Assembly: GCA_016842005.1 (NCBI GenBank) | Contig: JAENYD010000003.1 | Location: 116,824-180,823, forward strand | Direction of reading: 5' to 3' | DNA: 64,000 bases | Origin: Clostridium thermobutyricum | GTDB lineage: Bacteria > Bacillota > Clostridia > Ch29 | Shown here: piece by piece, positions 26,287 to 35,133 of the stretch | Position numbering within the stretch: position 1 is the stretch's first letter | Layout of the letters: each line of letters starts with the position of its first letter | The notes under the pieces: model-generated | Database searches by the model: none | What the model was told of the DNA's origin: nothing | Seen by the model: the letters and a program-made list of their open reading frames with translations, nothing else | Translations under genes and position numbers: made by a program

Positions 26287-28051
26287 AAAACTAATGGGGG
26301 CTTTTACAGCCCTTATTTTAATAGGGGTCCTGATTACAGGATTTCTGTCCATGGAGATAGCCAAAAACTATTATTACAACAGTGTTGAGGAGAAACTGGT
26401 GTCGGATGCAAGAATGCTGAAGATGGAGCTGATAAAGGCTGCAAGCAGTGGTGGGCAACCGGATTATGAAGGCATATGTGACCGGTATGGCGGCATAGTC
26501 GGAGAAAGAATAACCATAATACGCATTGACGGGAAGGTGCTGGGAGACTCTGAACTGGATGCCGGAGACATGGAAAACCACATAGACAGGCCGGAGATAC
26601 AGCAGGCCCTTGCAACAGGTCTGGGTAAAAGTACAAGAAAGAGCGACAGCCTGAACACCGAGTTGCTGTATATTGCCATGCCTTACACTGACGGGAAACA
26701 CACTGCAGGAATAATAAGGGTGTCCCTGCCTCTGGGCAAGATAAGCGATATACAGAAAAAAATCTGGGGCTATATCATTCTGGCCATATTTGCGGGTATT
26801 GCGGTGGCCGTTGTACTGGGATACAGATACCTGTACGGTCTCACAAGGCCTATCAAGGAAATAACCGAGGCCGCTGTTACCATTGCCGGAGGCAGATTTG
26901 ACAGAAGGGTACATGTATGGACTGACGATGAAATCGGGCGTTTGGGGAATACATTCAACTTTATGGCAGATAAGCTGAACAATATGATTGAAGAGTTGAG
27001 AGATGACAAATCAAAGATAGAGGCTATCCTTACCAGCTCCATGAATGGAGTGATTGCAGTGGACAACAATGGAAAAGTGATGATAACCAATCCTGTGGCC
27101 GAGAGACTGCTGGACATACAGGAGAAAAACGTGGTGGGCAGAGACCTGTTTGAACTGGCAAGAAACAAGGAAGCGGCCCGGGCATTAAAAGATATTCTGA
27201 CTTCCGGGAAGGATGGTCCTGTTGAACTCAGCTTAACCTGGCCTGATGAAATAATTATAAGAATATTCTCGTCTCCTATTATGCTGAAGGGTAGGCACGG
27301 CAGGGTAATAGGCACCCTGATGATCATACAGGACATCACGGATATCAGGAAACTGGAGAAAATAAGGTCGGATTTTGTGGCAAATGTGACCCACGAACTG
27401 AGAACTCCCCTTACATCTATAAGGGGGTTTATTGAAACCTTGAAGGAAGGAGCAATAGAGGACCCTGAAAGGCGCAGGAGGTTTATGGAGATTATTGAAA
27501 TAGAAGCCGAAAGGCTTGAACGGTTAATCGAAGATATACTGCTGCTTTCGGAAATTGAAAACAGGACGTTCCCGCTGCCTGTAGACAGAATAGACGTTGA
27601 AGAAATCATAACAGAAGATATACTGGGTATGCTGGGCAGAAAAGCGGAAGAAAAGAGTATTACATTAAAAACATACTTTGAGGATGGATTGCCCTATTTG
27701 CTTATGAATACCGACAGGTTCAAACAGATGATGATAAACCTTGTAGACAATGCCATAAAGTATACCCCCAGGGGGGGCAGAGTTCTGGTGTCCGCATACA
27801 AAAACGATGGACTGATGGTGATCAGGGTGAAAGATACCGGCATAGGCATACCGGAAGAACACCATAAAAGGCTGTTCGAGAGGTTCTACAGGGTGGACAG
27901 GGGTCGTTCTCGGAAACTGGGAGGAACCGGTCTGGGTCTTGCAATAGTAAAACACATAGTCCTCTCGGTGGACGGTAGCATTAAAGTAAGCAGTCAGCCG
28001 GGGGTAGGAACAGAGTTCAAAATAGAAATACCGTTAAAAAGAGGAGAGTGA
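26279..28051 (+). CDS. phoR: Phosphate-responsive sensor histidine kinase PhoR
   Basis: The 590-residue membrane kinase has an N-terminal helix (about 6-26), an extracellular sensor domain, a second helix (about 166-190), then HAMP (RYLYGLTRPIKEI...), PAS (ILTSSMNGVIAVDNNGKV) and HisKA with the phospho-His in NVTHELRTPLTSI. A HATPase domain follows (DNAIKYTPRGG, GIGIPEEHHKRLFERFYR, GTGLGLAIVKH). The ATG at 26279 is used because AAAGGTG is 6 nt upstream; the gene overlaps the regulator by 8 nt, so translation is coupled. Confidence 0.93.
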   Translation: MLKKLMGAFTALILIGVLITGFLSMEIAKNYYYNSVEEKLVSDARMLKMELIKAASSGGQPDYEGICDRYGGIVGERITIIRIDGKVLGDSELDAGDMENHIDRPEIQQALATGLGKSTRKSDSLNTELLYIAMPYTDGKHTAGIIRVSLPLGKISDIQKKIWGYIILAIFAGIAVAVVLGYRYLYGLTRPIKEITEAAVTIAGGRFDRRVHVWTDDEIGRLGNTFNFMADKLNNMIEELRDDKSKIEAILTSSMNGVIAVDNNGKVMITNPVAERLLDIQEKNVVGRDLFELARNKEAARALKDILTSGKDGPVELSLTWPDEIIIRIFSSPIMLKGRHGRVIGTLMIIQDITDIRKLEKIRSDFVANVTHELRTPLTSIRGFIETLKEGAIEDPERRRRFMEIIEIEAERLERLIEDILLLSEIENRTFPLPVDRIDVEEIITEDILGMLGRKAEEKSITLKTYFEDGLPYLLMNTDRFKQMMINLVDNAIKYTPRGGRVLVSAYKNDGLMVIRVKDTGIGIPEEHHKRLFERFYRVDRGRSRKLGGTGLGLAIVKHIVLSVDGSIKVSSQPGVGTEFKIEIPLKRGE

Positions 28052-28064
28052 GCTCTCCTTTTTT
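28042..28064 (+). terminator. Terminator overlapping the end of phoR
   Basis: AGGAGAG (28042-28048) pairs with CTCTCCT (28053-28059) across TGAG, followed by T-run. The phoR stop codon lies in the loop region. Confidence 0.85.
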
Positions 28065-28076
28065 ATTTACATACTC

Positions 28077-28125
28077 TTAACCTTCTTTTCATTTTATCTT
28101 AACATATACAGGATAAATTTATATT
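28077..28125 (+). promoter_or_regulatory. PHO box and promoter upstream of pstS
   Basis: TTAACC (28077), TTCATT (28088) and TTAACA (28099) start exactly 11 bp apart, the phasing of the TT(A/T)ACA repeats bound by Bacillus PhoP. A TATATT -10-like hexamer lies at 28120-28125. Phosphate-starvation activation is inferred. Confidence 0.7.
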
Positions 28126-28159
28126 TGAAGTTAAAATGATTTAAAGGAGGAGTAATACG

Positions 28160-28993
28160 GTGAAAAAGCTTATAACCACTGGTTTGCTCGTATTGGTATT
28201 CGCCCTTGTACTTGCGGGATGTCAGAAAGCAAACGAAAATACCGGAGGAGAGCAGGAAGTTCTTTCGGGCAGCATAACATTGGCAGGGTCAACTTCAGTA
28301 CAACCCCTTGCCGAGGAACTGGCAGAAGCTTTTATGGCAAAATATCCGGAAGTCAGGATTGACGTACAGGGTGGAGGTTCATCGGTTGGAGTGCAGTCGG
28401 CCTATGAGGGTGTGGCGGATATAGGAAACGCTTCAAGAAATTTAAAAGAAAGCGAGCAGCCTTATGGACTCCATGAACATGTAATTGCTAAAGACGGTAT
28501 TGCAGTGGTGGTTAACCCTGATAATGGCGTAAGTGATGTGACAATGGAACAGGTTAAAAAAGTATTTGCAGGCGAAATTACCAACTGGAAACAATTGGGC
28601 GGAAATGATGCCAAGATAACCGTAGTAAACAGGGAAGAAGGATCTGGAACAAGAGGGGCTTTTGAGGAATTAGTCATGGGGAAAAATGCAGAATTTACCG
28701 CTGATGCTATTATTCAACCTTCAAACGGAGCAGTAAGACAGACTGTATCGACAGATCCCAATGCAATAGGCTTCATCTCCATGGGTATGTTGGATAGTTC
28801 GGTTAAAGGTCTGAAAATAGCAGGTGTTGCTCCTACTCCGGAAAATGTATTGAATGGCAGTTATTCTGTATCAAGGCCTTTCTTAATGCTTACAAAAGAA
28901 GAGCCCCAAGGTGTTGTTAAGTCCTTCCTGGATTTCATCTTCAGTGAAGAGGGTCAGGGTATTGTAGCAGAGGACTATATACCGGTAAAATAA
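28160..28993 (+). CDS. pstS: Phosphate ABC transporter substrate-binding lipoprotein PstS
   Basis: PstS captures phosphate outside the membrane and delivers it to PstCA. The 277-residue protein has a lipoprotein signal peptide with lipobox LVLAGC (Cys21). A type-2 periplasmic-binding domain follows, with phosphate-site motifs SITLAGSTSVQPLAEELAEA, DVQGGGSSVGVQSA and NREEGSGTRGAFEE. It starts with GTG after AAAGGAGGAG. It is separated from pstC by about 220 nt with its own hairpin and a second PHO box, so it can be expressed in excess. Confidence 0.96.
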   Translation: MKKLITTGLLVLVFALVLAGCQKANENTGGEQEVLSGSITLAGSTSVQPLAEELAEAFMAKYPEVRIDVQGGGSSVGVQSAYEGVADIGNASRNLKESEQPYGLHEHVIAKDGIAVVVNPDNGVSDVTMEQVKKVFAGEITNWKQLGGNDAKITVVNREEGSGTRGAFEELVMGKNAEFTADAIIQPSNGAVRQTVSTDPNAIGFISMGMLDSSVKGLKIAGVAPTPENVLNGSYSVSRPFLMLTKEEPQGVVKSFLDFIFSEEGQGIVAEDYIPVK

Positions 28994-29008
28994 TTGCATA
29001 TAAAATGC

Positions 29009-29038
29009 CTAACAAAGCTGCGCAAGCAGCTTTGTTAG
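29009..29038 (+). terminator. Long hairpin after pstS
   Basis: CTAACAAAGCTGC and GCAGCTTTGTTAG form a perfect 13-bp stem closed by a GCAA tetraloop. The T-tract is short (TTT), so partial termination or mRNA protection, allowing more PstS than PstCAB, is likely. Confidence 0.75.
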
Positions 29039-29126
29039 TTTGCCTGAATTGGTTGAAAAAAAGCAAGTCAGCCATTGAGAATGAAGAGGGTATTTTGGCA
29101 AAGGTGTATACCTTTCCCCTGAAAAT

Positions 29127-29178
29127 TTAACACAAAATTAACAAACCGTTAACCGTAAATTAATGGAAGAAGTATAAA
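29127..29178 (+). promoter_or_regulatory. Four-repeat PHO box and promoter upstream of pstC
   Basis: TTAACA (29127), TTAACA (29138), TTAACC (29149) and TTAATG (29160) start exactly 11 bp apart, an excellent match to the tandem repeats bound by PhoP-type regulators. TATAAA at 29173-29178 is a plausible -10. The repeats take the place of a -35. Confidence 0.85.
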
Positions 29179-29212
29179 GTAAAATCAATGAGATTGCTGG
29201 GGGAGATGTAAT

Positions 29213-30067
29213 ATGAAATGTAGCGAAAGATTCATAGAATATGTCTTATTTTTTTGTGCCTTTGCGGCAGTTTTGGCGGTCATGGCAATTATTTTCTTTA
29301 TTTTCAGGGAAGGGCTCCCGATTATGATTAAAGAAGGATTTTCCAGTTTTGTGACCGGTACTGAATGGTCTCCTCTGTCAGGGAAGTATGGCATATTGAG
29401 TATGATAGCAGGTTCCATTCAGATAACTCTGGGAGCAATAGTAATCGGAGTTCCCATCGGTCTGGCCAGTGCGGTATACCTGGCAGAGATAGCCGACAAG
29501 CAGATTACCAGAGTGGTAAGACCGGGAATAGAGCTGCTTGCGGGAATACCTTCGGTTGTTTACGGTTTCTTCGGATTATCGGTGCTGGTACCTTTTATTC
29601 GAAATAATTTTTCAGGAAACGGATTCAGTGTGATGGCAGGGTCAATTATTCTGGCTATAATGATTTTGCCTACCATAATAAACATTTCAGAAACTTCCAT
29701 CCGCAGTGTGCCTGAGGAATATAAGTCAGGCTCTCTTGCCCTGGGGGCTTCCCATTGGCAAACCATATACCGTGTAATTTTACCTGCTGCAAAGTCCGGT
29801 ATTCTCGCTTCGGTAATTCTGGGTATGGGCAGGGCAATAGGCGAAACAATGGCGGTTATCATGGTAACCGGAAATGTTCCCAAAATTGCAAAAAGTATAT
29901 TTGACCCTGTAAGAACCCTGACTGGCAATATAGCAATAGAAATGGGATATGCGGCCGGAGATCACAGACTGGCGTTATTTGCTACAGGGGTCGTTCTATT
30001 TATGATCATCATGTTATTGAATTCAATTGCTACCATTTTTGCCAGAAAGGTTGGTGATATGAAATAG
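29213..30067 (+). CDS. pstC: Phosphate ABC transporter permease PstC
   Basis: One of two membrane subunits of the Pst importer. The 284-residue protein has about six membrane segments and the inner-membrane component motif ending in EYKSGSLALGASHWQTIYRVILPAAKSGILA, the coupling-helix region that contacts the ATPase. GIPSVVYGFFGLSVLVP is typical of PstC/A. Its stop shares a base with the start of pstA. Confidence 0.95.
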   Translation: MKCSERFIEYVLFFCAFAAVLAVMAIIFFIFREGLPIMIKEGFSSFVTGTEWSPLSGKYGILSMIAGSIQITLGAIVIGVPIGLASAVYLAEIADKQITRVVRPGIELLAGIPSVVYGFFGLSVLVPFIRNNFSGNGFSVMAGSIILAIMILPTIINISETSIRSVPEEYKSGSLALGASHWQTIYRVILPAAKSGILASVILGMGRAIGETMAVIMVTGNVPKIAKSIFDPVRTLTGNIAIEMGYAAGDHRLALFATGVVLFMIIMLLNSIATIFARKVGDMK

Positions 30068-30900
30068 TGAACAGGAAAATTAGTCAGCAAATAGCATTTG
30101 CTGTTTTAAGGGCGGCAGCCCTTGCAACGGTGGTAATTCTGGCAATAATCATATTCTATATTCTGATTAATGGGATAAGGCACATAAATATTGAATTCTT
30201 AACAGAGAGGTCTCTGGATATGGGCAGAAAGGGAGGAATATTTCCCTTTATTGTGTCCACTGTATATATCACCATGGTTTCCCTTGCCATATCGGTTCCT
30301 GTGGGGATAGGAGCGGCAATCTTTCTTACTGAGTATGCCAGGCAGGGCAGATTTATCAATATTGTACGCTTTTGTACCGAAACCCTTGCGGGTATTCCCT
30401 CCATTATTTTCGGCCTGTCCGGGTTCGTGTTCTTTGTAATATTCCTTGGATTTGGGTGGTCGGTTTTATCAGGAGGACTTACCCTGGCATGTATGGTACT
30501 TCCAACCATTGTCAGAACTTCTGAAGAAGCCATTAAGACAGTACCTGTTTCATACAGGGAAGGCAGCCTGGCATTAGGGGCAACCAAATGGCAGACAATA
30601 GTTAAAGTGGTGCTGCCCGGCAGTATACCGGGGATAATTACCGGGGTAATACTGAGCATAGGAAGGGCAATAGGTGAAACAGCGGCTGTAATTCTTACTG
30701 CCGGAAGTTCTCTGAGAACGCCTGTATCAGTCTTGGACCCTGCAAGGTCCATGTCGGTGCATCTGTATATACTTACCATGGAAGGAATTTCAAACGAGAA
30801 GGCGTTCGCCACCGCAACTGTGCTTATTATTCTGGTAATAGCAATAAATTTTGCCGCTAACAGGACGATAAGGCTAATCAGTTGCAGCAGGAATAATTAA
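30067..30900 (+). CDS. pstA: Phosphate ABC transporter permease PstA
   Basis: The second Pst permease, 277 residues with about six membrane helices. It has the PstA signature AGIPSIIFGLSGFVFFVI and the coupling motif YREGSLALGATKWQTIVKVVLPGSIPGIITG. It starts with GTG overlapping the last base of pstC by 1 nt, so translation is coupled. Confidence 0.95.
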   Translation: MNRKISQQIAFAVLRAAALATVVILAIIIFYILINGIRHINIEFLTERSLDMGRKGGIFPFIVSTVYITMVSLAISVPVGIGAAIFLTEYARQGRFINIVRFCTETLAGIPSIIFGLSGFVFFVIFLGFGWSVLSGGLTLACMVLPTIVRTSEEAIKTVPVSYREGSLALGATKWQTIVKVVLPGSIPGIITGVILSIGRAIGETAAVILTAGSSLRTPVSVLDPARSMSVHLYILTMEGISNEKAFATATVLIILVIAINFAANRTIRLISCSRNN

Positions 30901-30917
30901 TAAGGTAGGGGAATAAT

Positions 30918-31670
30918 ATGACATATGTAATTGAAATCAAGGATATGAATTTTTATTACGGAGAGGTTAAGGCGTTAAATGGTATAAATATCAGTATTCC
31001 CAGGAATAAGATAACGGCACTCATAGGACCTTCCGGATGCGGCAAGTCAACTTTTCTCAGGGTGTTGAACAGGATGAACGACATTATTGAAGGTACCCGT
31101 ATTGAAGGGGAAGTATTGCTGGAAAATCAGAACATATACTCCGACTATGATGTTATTGAGTTAAGGAAAAAAATAGGCATGGTGTTTCAAAAGCCCAATC
31201 CTTTTCCCATGTCGGTTTATGACAATGTTGCCTATGGTCCCAGGCTGCATAAAAGGCTTCCCAAGAGCCAGCTGGATGAAATTGTTGAACAGAGCCTGAA
31301 AGGCGCAGCCCTTTGGGATGAAGTGAAAGACAGGCTTAAGGATAATGCCCTGGGATTGTCGGGAGGACAGCAGCAGAGACTCTGTATTGCAAGGTGCCTT
31401 GCCGTGGAACCGGAAGTCCTGTTGATGGATGAACCCACATCCGCCCTGGACCCCATATCCACTTTGAAGATAGAAGAACTGGTAAAGACTTTGAAGGAGA
31501 AATATACTATAATTATTGTAACTCATAATATGCAGCAGGCAGGCAGAATATCCGACTATACGGCGTTTTTTCTCAATGGGGAAATCATTGAACATGGTTT
31601 GACCGAAGAAATTTTTTACCGGCCGATGGACAAAAGGACGGAAGACTATATAACAGGCAGATTTGGTTAA
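30918..31670 (+). CDS. pstB: Phosphate ABC transporter ATP-binding protein PstB
   Basis: The ATPase of the Pst importer, 250 residues. Walker A is GPSGCGKST (about 36-44), the Q-loop is in [13 protein letters not shown], the signature is [16 protein letters not shown], and Walker B is [12 protein letters not shown], with H-loop VTHNM. All parts are intact. phoU follows 17 nt downstream. Confidence 0.97.
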   Translation: MTYVIEIKDMNFYYGEVKALNGINISIPRNKITALIGPSGCGKSTFLRVLNRMNDIIEGTRIEGEVLLENQNIYSDYDVIELRKKIGMVFQKPNPFPMSVYDNVAYGPRLHKRLPKSQLDEIVEQSLKGAALWDEVKDRLKDNALGLSGGQQQRLCIARCLAVEPEVLLMDEPTSALDPISTLKIEELVKTLKEKYTIIIVTHNMQQAGRISDYTAFFLNGEIIEHGLTEEIFYRPMDKRTEDYITGRFG

Positions 31671-31687
31671 GGAGGGAGTTGAAAGAA

Positions 31688-32347
31688 ATGGGACCCAGAA
31701 GCCACTTTGATAAAGAACTTTCCATGCTTTACGATAGGCTCAAAGAAATGGGCTATATGGTGGAAGAGGCTATAGATAATGCCATCAAGTCCCTGGCAAA
31801 ACAGGACATTGATATGGCCAAAAGGGTAATAGCAAAGGACGACCTGATTGATGACATGGAACTGGAGATTGAAGATAGGTGTATCAAACTAATAGCAACA
31901 CAGCATCCCCTGGCCGGAGACCTGAGGGAAATTTTTACATCCCTGAAGATAATAACCGATCTGGAAAGGATGGCTGATCATGCTGTTGACATTGCCAAGG
32001 TGACTTTGAGACTGGAAGGACAGAAGTATATAAAGCCCCTGATAGATATACCCCGCATGTCCCAACTGGCAAGGGAAATGGTACGGGACTGTCTCAAGGC
32101 ATATATGAACAAAGATGTTGACCTGGCTTATGCGATACACAAAAAAGATGACATAATAGACGGACTGTACAAGCAGATATTCAGGGAACTGCTGGTCTAC
32201 ATGATGGAAGACCCCAAGACTATCAGTCAGGCCACCCAGTTCTTATTCGTATCCAGGTACCTGGAAAGGATTGCGGATCATACCACAAACATCTGTGAAT
32301 GGGTCATATACATGATAACAGGTAAAAGGGTCGATTTGAATCTGTAA
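31688..32347 (+). CDS. phoU: Phosphate signalling complex protein PhoU
   Basis: PhoU couples the Pst transporter to the PhoR-type kinase and limits phosphate uptake. The 219-residue all-helical protein contains two PhoU repeats, each with the acidic metal-binding signature (EDRCIKLIATQHPLAGDLREI and the later SRYLERIADHTTNI). GGAGGGAG at 31671-31678 is 9 nt from the ATG at 31688, which is preferred over a TTG immediately after the site. It closes the phosphate operon. Confidence 0.94.
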   Translation: MGPRSHFDKELSMLYDRLKEMGYMVEEAIDNAIKSLAKQDIDMAKRVIAKDDLIDDMELEIEDRCIKLIATQHPLAGDLREIFTSLKIITDLERMADHAVDIAKVTLRLEGQKYIKPLIDIPRMSQLAREMVRDCLKAYMNKDVDLAYAIHKKDDIIDGLYKQIFRELLVYMMEDPKTISQATQFLFVSRYLERIADHTTNICEWVIYMITGKRVDLNL

Positions 32348-32367
32348 GCGGCGGTAGCCGCTTTTTT
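32346..32367 (+). terminator. Terminator after phoU
   Basis: AAGCGGC pairs with GCCGCTT over GGTA, followed by six T. It separates the phosphate module from the YIEGIA cluster. Confidence 0.9.
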
Positions 32368-32447
32368 CGTTTCCGCATTTTTGCCCACGAATAGATTTGA
32401 TGAGCATGGGAAAGATAAAATTGAGAAAACACAGAGAGGTGAATAAA

Positions 32448-33122
32448 TTGCCGGTTGGTTTAATTGTACTGGTGATAGTGACGGGTCTGATATTTTTTGG
32501 ACTGGCTCACAGGGTTCTGGACAGGTTGAGATTGAGTGACGGTATGGCACTGGCCATAATAGTGGCGATTATAGCCGGGACTTTTGTTCCGGATATACCT
32601 ATTACAAACAGGATAGCTGTTAATATTGGAGGAGCTGTTATTCCCCTTGCCCTTGCCGTATATCTGTTCATCAAGGCAGGTACTACCAGGGAAAAGGTCA
32701 GGGCAGTAGTGGCTTCCATAGTGGCAGGGGCGGTAGTTTACGGTGCAAGCAAGGTCATGCCGGCAGGCCCCGAAGAAAGCCAGTTCATGAACTATTATTA
32801 TCTTTATGCCATAATCGGAGGTGCTATTGCGTACCTGATGGGTAGGTCAAGGAGGTCCGCCTTTATTGCGGGGATAATGGCCATTATACTGAGTGACCTG
32901 GTACAGGCAGCGGTCAACTGGTATACAGGGCTGCCCGGGAAAACAGTATTTGGCGGTGCCGGAGCCTTTGATGCAACGGTTATCTCCGGAATTTTTGCGG
33001 TGGTACTGGCGGAAGTGGTGGGAGAAACCCGGGAAAAATTACAGGGGGGTACTGCCAAAAAGGATATGGAATTTCAAGACGGAAGATTCACAGAGAAGGT
33101 CGGTGATGAGAATGATGAGTAG
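32448..33122 (+). CDS. DUF1614 family membrane protein
   Basis: The 224-residue protein has six or more membrane helices and matches the DUF1614 pattern: LPVGLIVLVIVTGLIFFGLA at the N-terminus and ADVP-like FVPDIPITN near residue 45. A glycine-rich region GAGAFDATVISGIFAVVLAEV lies near the end. TTG at 32448 is taken as start because AGGTG (32437-32441) is 6 nt away; a TTG at 32397 has no ribosome site. It overlaps the SpoIIP-like gene by 17 nt, so the two are coupled. Function unknown. Its repeated association with sporulation genes in Clostridia suggests a spore-envelope role (inference). Confidence 0.8.
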   Translation: MPVGLIVLVIVTGLIFFGLAHRVLDRLRLSDGMALAIIVAIIAGTFVPDIPITNRIAVNIGGAVIPLALAVYLFIKAGTTREKVRAVVASIVAGAVVYGASKVMPAGPEESQFMNYYYLYAIIGGAIAYLMGRSRRSAFIAGIMAIILSDLVQAAVNWYTGLPGKTVFGGAGAFDATVISGIFAVVLAEVVGETREKLQGGTAKKDMEFQDGRFTEKVGDENDE

Positions 33123-34215
33123 GATTGTAAAACTGGCTGTAATTCTTATGGTGCTTTCTCTATATTTTCCCGTGGTGGTGTATGGAGATACCTCTGAACA
33201 TGCCCCGGCCGGATATTATACCGTATACGAAAAAGGAAAGGAGACCGAGATCTTCGCCACGTCCTGGGAGGTTACTGTTGGAGACAGGTACTTAAGTTCT
33301 GACAATAAACTGTATGAAGTGGTGGAAGTAGACAGGGACGGCAAAAAAGGATTTGCCAAATTTCTAAAAACCGTTGAACTGCCCGAAGTTGATGAGATAT
33401 TTGTCGAAGAGACCATGCAGGTAGTGCAGGGAGGCCGGAAAGTAGCCATTTATTTCAGTCACACTGACGAGTCTTATGTGCCTACCGATGGGACTTACAG
33501 TATTCCTGGAAAAGGCGGTATATTCGAAGTAGGGGAGGCCTTTAAGAAGGGATTTGAAAAGAACGGGGTTGAGGCAATCATAGACAAAACTCCCCACGAT
33601 CCTCATGATGCCAGCAGCTATGTCCGTTCCAGGAGGACAGCTCTCAAGCTGTTAAAAGAGAGACCTGACGCTATTTTTGATGTTCACAGGGATGCCATAC
33701 CCAAAAAGTACTATCTGCACGAAATAGACGGAACTCCTGTATCCAAGGTCCGGATAGTGCTGGGCAGGAGAAACCAGAATCTGAAAGCCAACGAAGAGTT
33801 TGCCTTGAAGATAAAGGCTGTCGGAGATAAGCTGTATCCCGGATTTCTCAGGGACATATATTATGCAAGGGGACATTACAACCAGAACCTTGCTCCAAGG
33901 ACCCTGCTCTTTGAGTTCGGTACTCACGAGCATACCAGAGAAAGGGCCGAGAAAAGCGCTGAGATATTTGCAGGTATTGTTACAAAGGCCCTTTACGGCG
34001 GGGAAGTCACACCGGGTACCAGGGTGAGGGCGGAACAGTCCGAAAGTAAGGGAGCCGGCAGCGGTATTTTATGGATTGTTGCTCTGGGAGGAGTGGGGGT
34101 ACTGGGATATTTGTTCCTGAGCAGCGGTGGCCGGGAAATGCGTTACAAAGTCAGAGGTTTTGCCAGAGAGGAGTTCGGGAGTTTTCTTGCGAGGAGAAAA
34201 CGGGATAAAAGCTGA
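33106..34215 (+). CDS. SpoIIP-domain protein (paralogue in the YIEGIA cluster)
   Basis: SpoIIP enzymes are amidases/endopeptidases that remodel peptidoglycan during engulfment. The 369-residue protein has a signal peptide or anchor (about 1-27), a variable region, and a SpoIIP domain (about 115-315) with conserved-looking metal or catalytic elements FSHTDESYVP, DVHRDAIP and LLFEFGTHEHTRERAEKSAE. A C-terminal membrane helix (about 322-342) is followed by a basic tail. Canonical spoIIP lies next to gpr in most spore formers, so this copy is probably a second, specialised one. ATG at 33106 is one of several close starts (33112, 33115). Confidence 0.82.
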   Translation: MRMMSRIVKLAVILMVLSLYFPVVVYGDTSEHAPAGYYTVYEKGKETEIFATSWEVTVGDRYLSSDNKLYEVVEVDRDGKKGFAKFLKTVELPEVDEIFVEETMQVVQGGRKVAIYFSHTDESYVPTDGTYSIPGKGGIFEVGEAFKKGFEKNGVEAIIDKTPHDPHDASSYVRSRRTALKLLKERPDAIFDVHRDAIPKKYYLHEIDGTPVSKVRIVLGRRNQNLKANEEFALKIKAVGDKLYPGFLRDIYYARGHYNQNLAPRTLLFEFGTHEHTRERAEKSAEIFAGIVTKALYGGEVTPGTRVRAEQSESKGAGSGILWIVALGGVGVLGYLFLSSGGREMRYKVRGFAREEFGSFLARRKRDKS

Positions 34216-34227
34216 TGGAGACATGTT

Positions 34228-35121
34228 ATGGACAAATATATTCAGACTATACTGGCAGGTATAATCATGGGCGGCCTTGGAAGGCTTCTGCTTCTCAGGG
34301 CGGATTACAGGCAGTATCCCAGCTATCCGAGGGGATATGTCACCCATATGGTGCTGGGGATAATTGCGGCTGCCCTTGGGGCAATAGCAGTTCCCGCCCT
34401 GGCCGCTAAGGAATATACCGCAGTTACATTCCTCGCCCTGGCAGCCCAGCAGTTCAGGGAAATACGAAGCATGGAGAGGGAGAGCCTGGAAAAGATCGAC
34501 AGTTCAGAACTTGTACCCAGGGGGCCGGACTATATAGAGGATATTGCAAAAACCTTTGAAGCCAGAAATTATGTGGCAATGGTTACAGCCCTTGTCACAG
34601 GGCTAACGGTGTATACCACAGGAAAAACCTATGTGGGACTGATATCAGGACTGGCAGCATTCATTTTGATAGGACGTTCCCTTAAGGGGCAGGTTATAGG
34701 GGATATTGCGGCTGTCGTAGAGGCAGAGATTGCTTTTGAAGGGCCTCTGCTTTTGGTGGACGGTGTTATAATAATGAACGTGGGTCTCGCATCGTCGAGG
34801 GAAAAATATCTGAAAAGGGCTATTGCCGTAAGAATTGTACCGAAGGATGAAAACGGCATTGCCACCCTGGGAAATCTGGGACAGCGGCAGGCCATCCAGC
34901 ACAATGCGGCTGTTCAGCTGGGTATAAGAAAAGATGTGGACGAGCCGGAATTCACGCCCATTGCAAGAAGAAACACCGAGAGCGGTGATGTGGTCATGGC
35001 CATTTTTTCCCTGGAACCGGACATAGAGTGTTTGATCCAGGCGATAAAGAGAACCCCTGTCCTGGAAAGCTCAAAGAGAAAACCCCTGGATTCTCCGGCC
35101 GGCAGGAAAGCGGCAGATTAG
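34228..35121 (+). CDS. YIEGIA family membrane protein
   Basis: A 297-residue protein with about five or six N-terminal membrane segments and a soluble C-terminal part. It belongs to the family named after a YIEGIA motif; here the motif reads YIEDIAKTFEARNY (about 100-113), a Gly-to-Asp change. Other family parts are GGLGRLLLLRADYRQYPSYP at the start and HNAAVQLGIRKDVDEPEFTP near the end. The gene for its small partner follows after 12 nt. GGAG lies 7 nt before the ATG. Distribution in spore formers and the SpoIIP neighbour imply a sporulation role; biochemical activity is unknown. Confidence 0.82.
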   Translation: MDKYIQTILAGIIMGGLGRLLLLRADYRQYPSYPRGYVTHMVLGIIAAALGAIAVPALAAKEYTAVTFLALAAQQFREIRSMERESLEKIDSSELVPRGPDYIEDIAKTFEARNYVAMVTALVTGLTVYTTGKTYVGLISGLAAFILIGRSLKGQVIGDIAAVVEAEIAFEGPLLLVDGVIIMNVGLASSREKYLKRAIAVRIVPKDENGIATLGNLGQRQAIQHNAAVQLGIRKDVDEPEFTPIARRNTESGDVVMAIFSLEPDIECLIQAIKRTPVLESSKRKPLDSPAGRKAAD

Positions 35122-35133
35122 AGGTGCAGCCCC

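Noticed and set aside
26770..27609. 279-codon Ser/Ile-rich open frame opposite phoR
   Set aside because: Typical antisense shadow; low-complexity composition and no Shine-Dalgarno site.
32893..33105. Upstream extension of the SpoIIP-like frame by 71 codons
   Set aside because: It overlaps the DUF1614 gene in another frame; the signal-peptide-like N-terminus starts at 33106.
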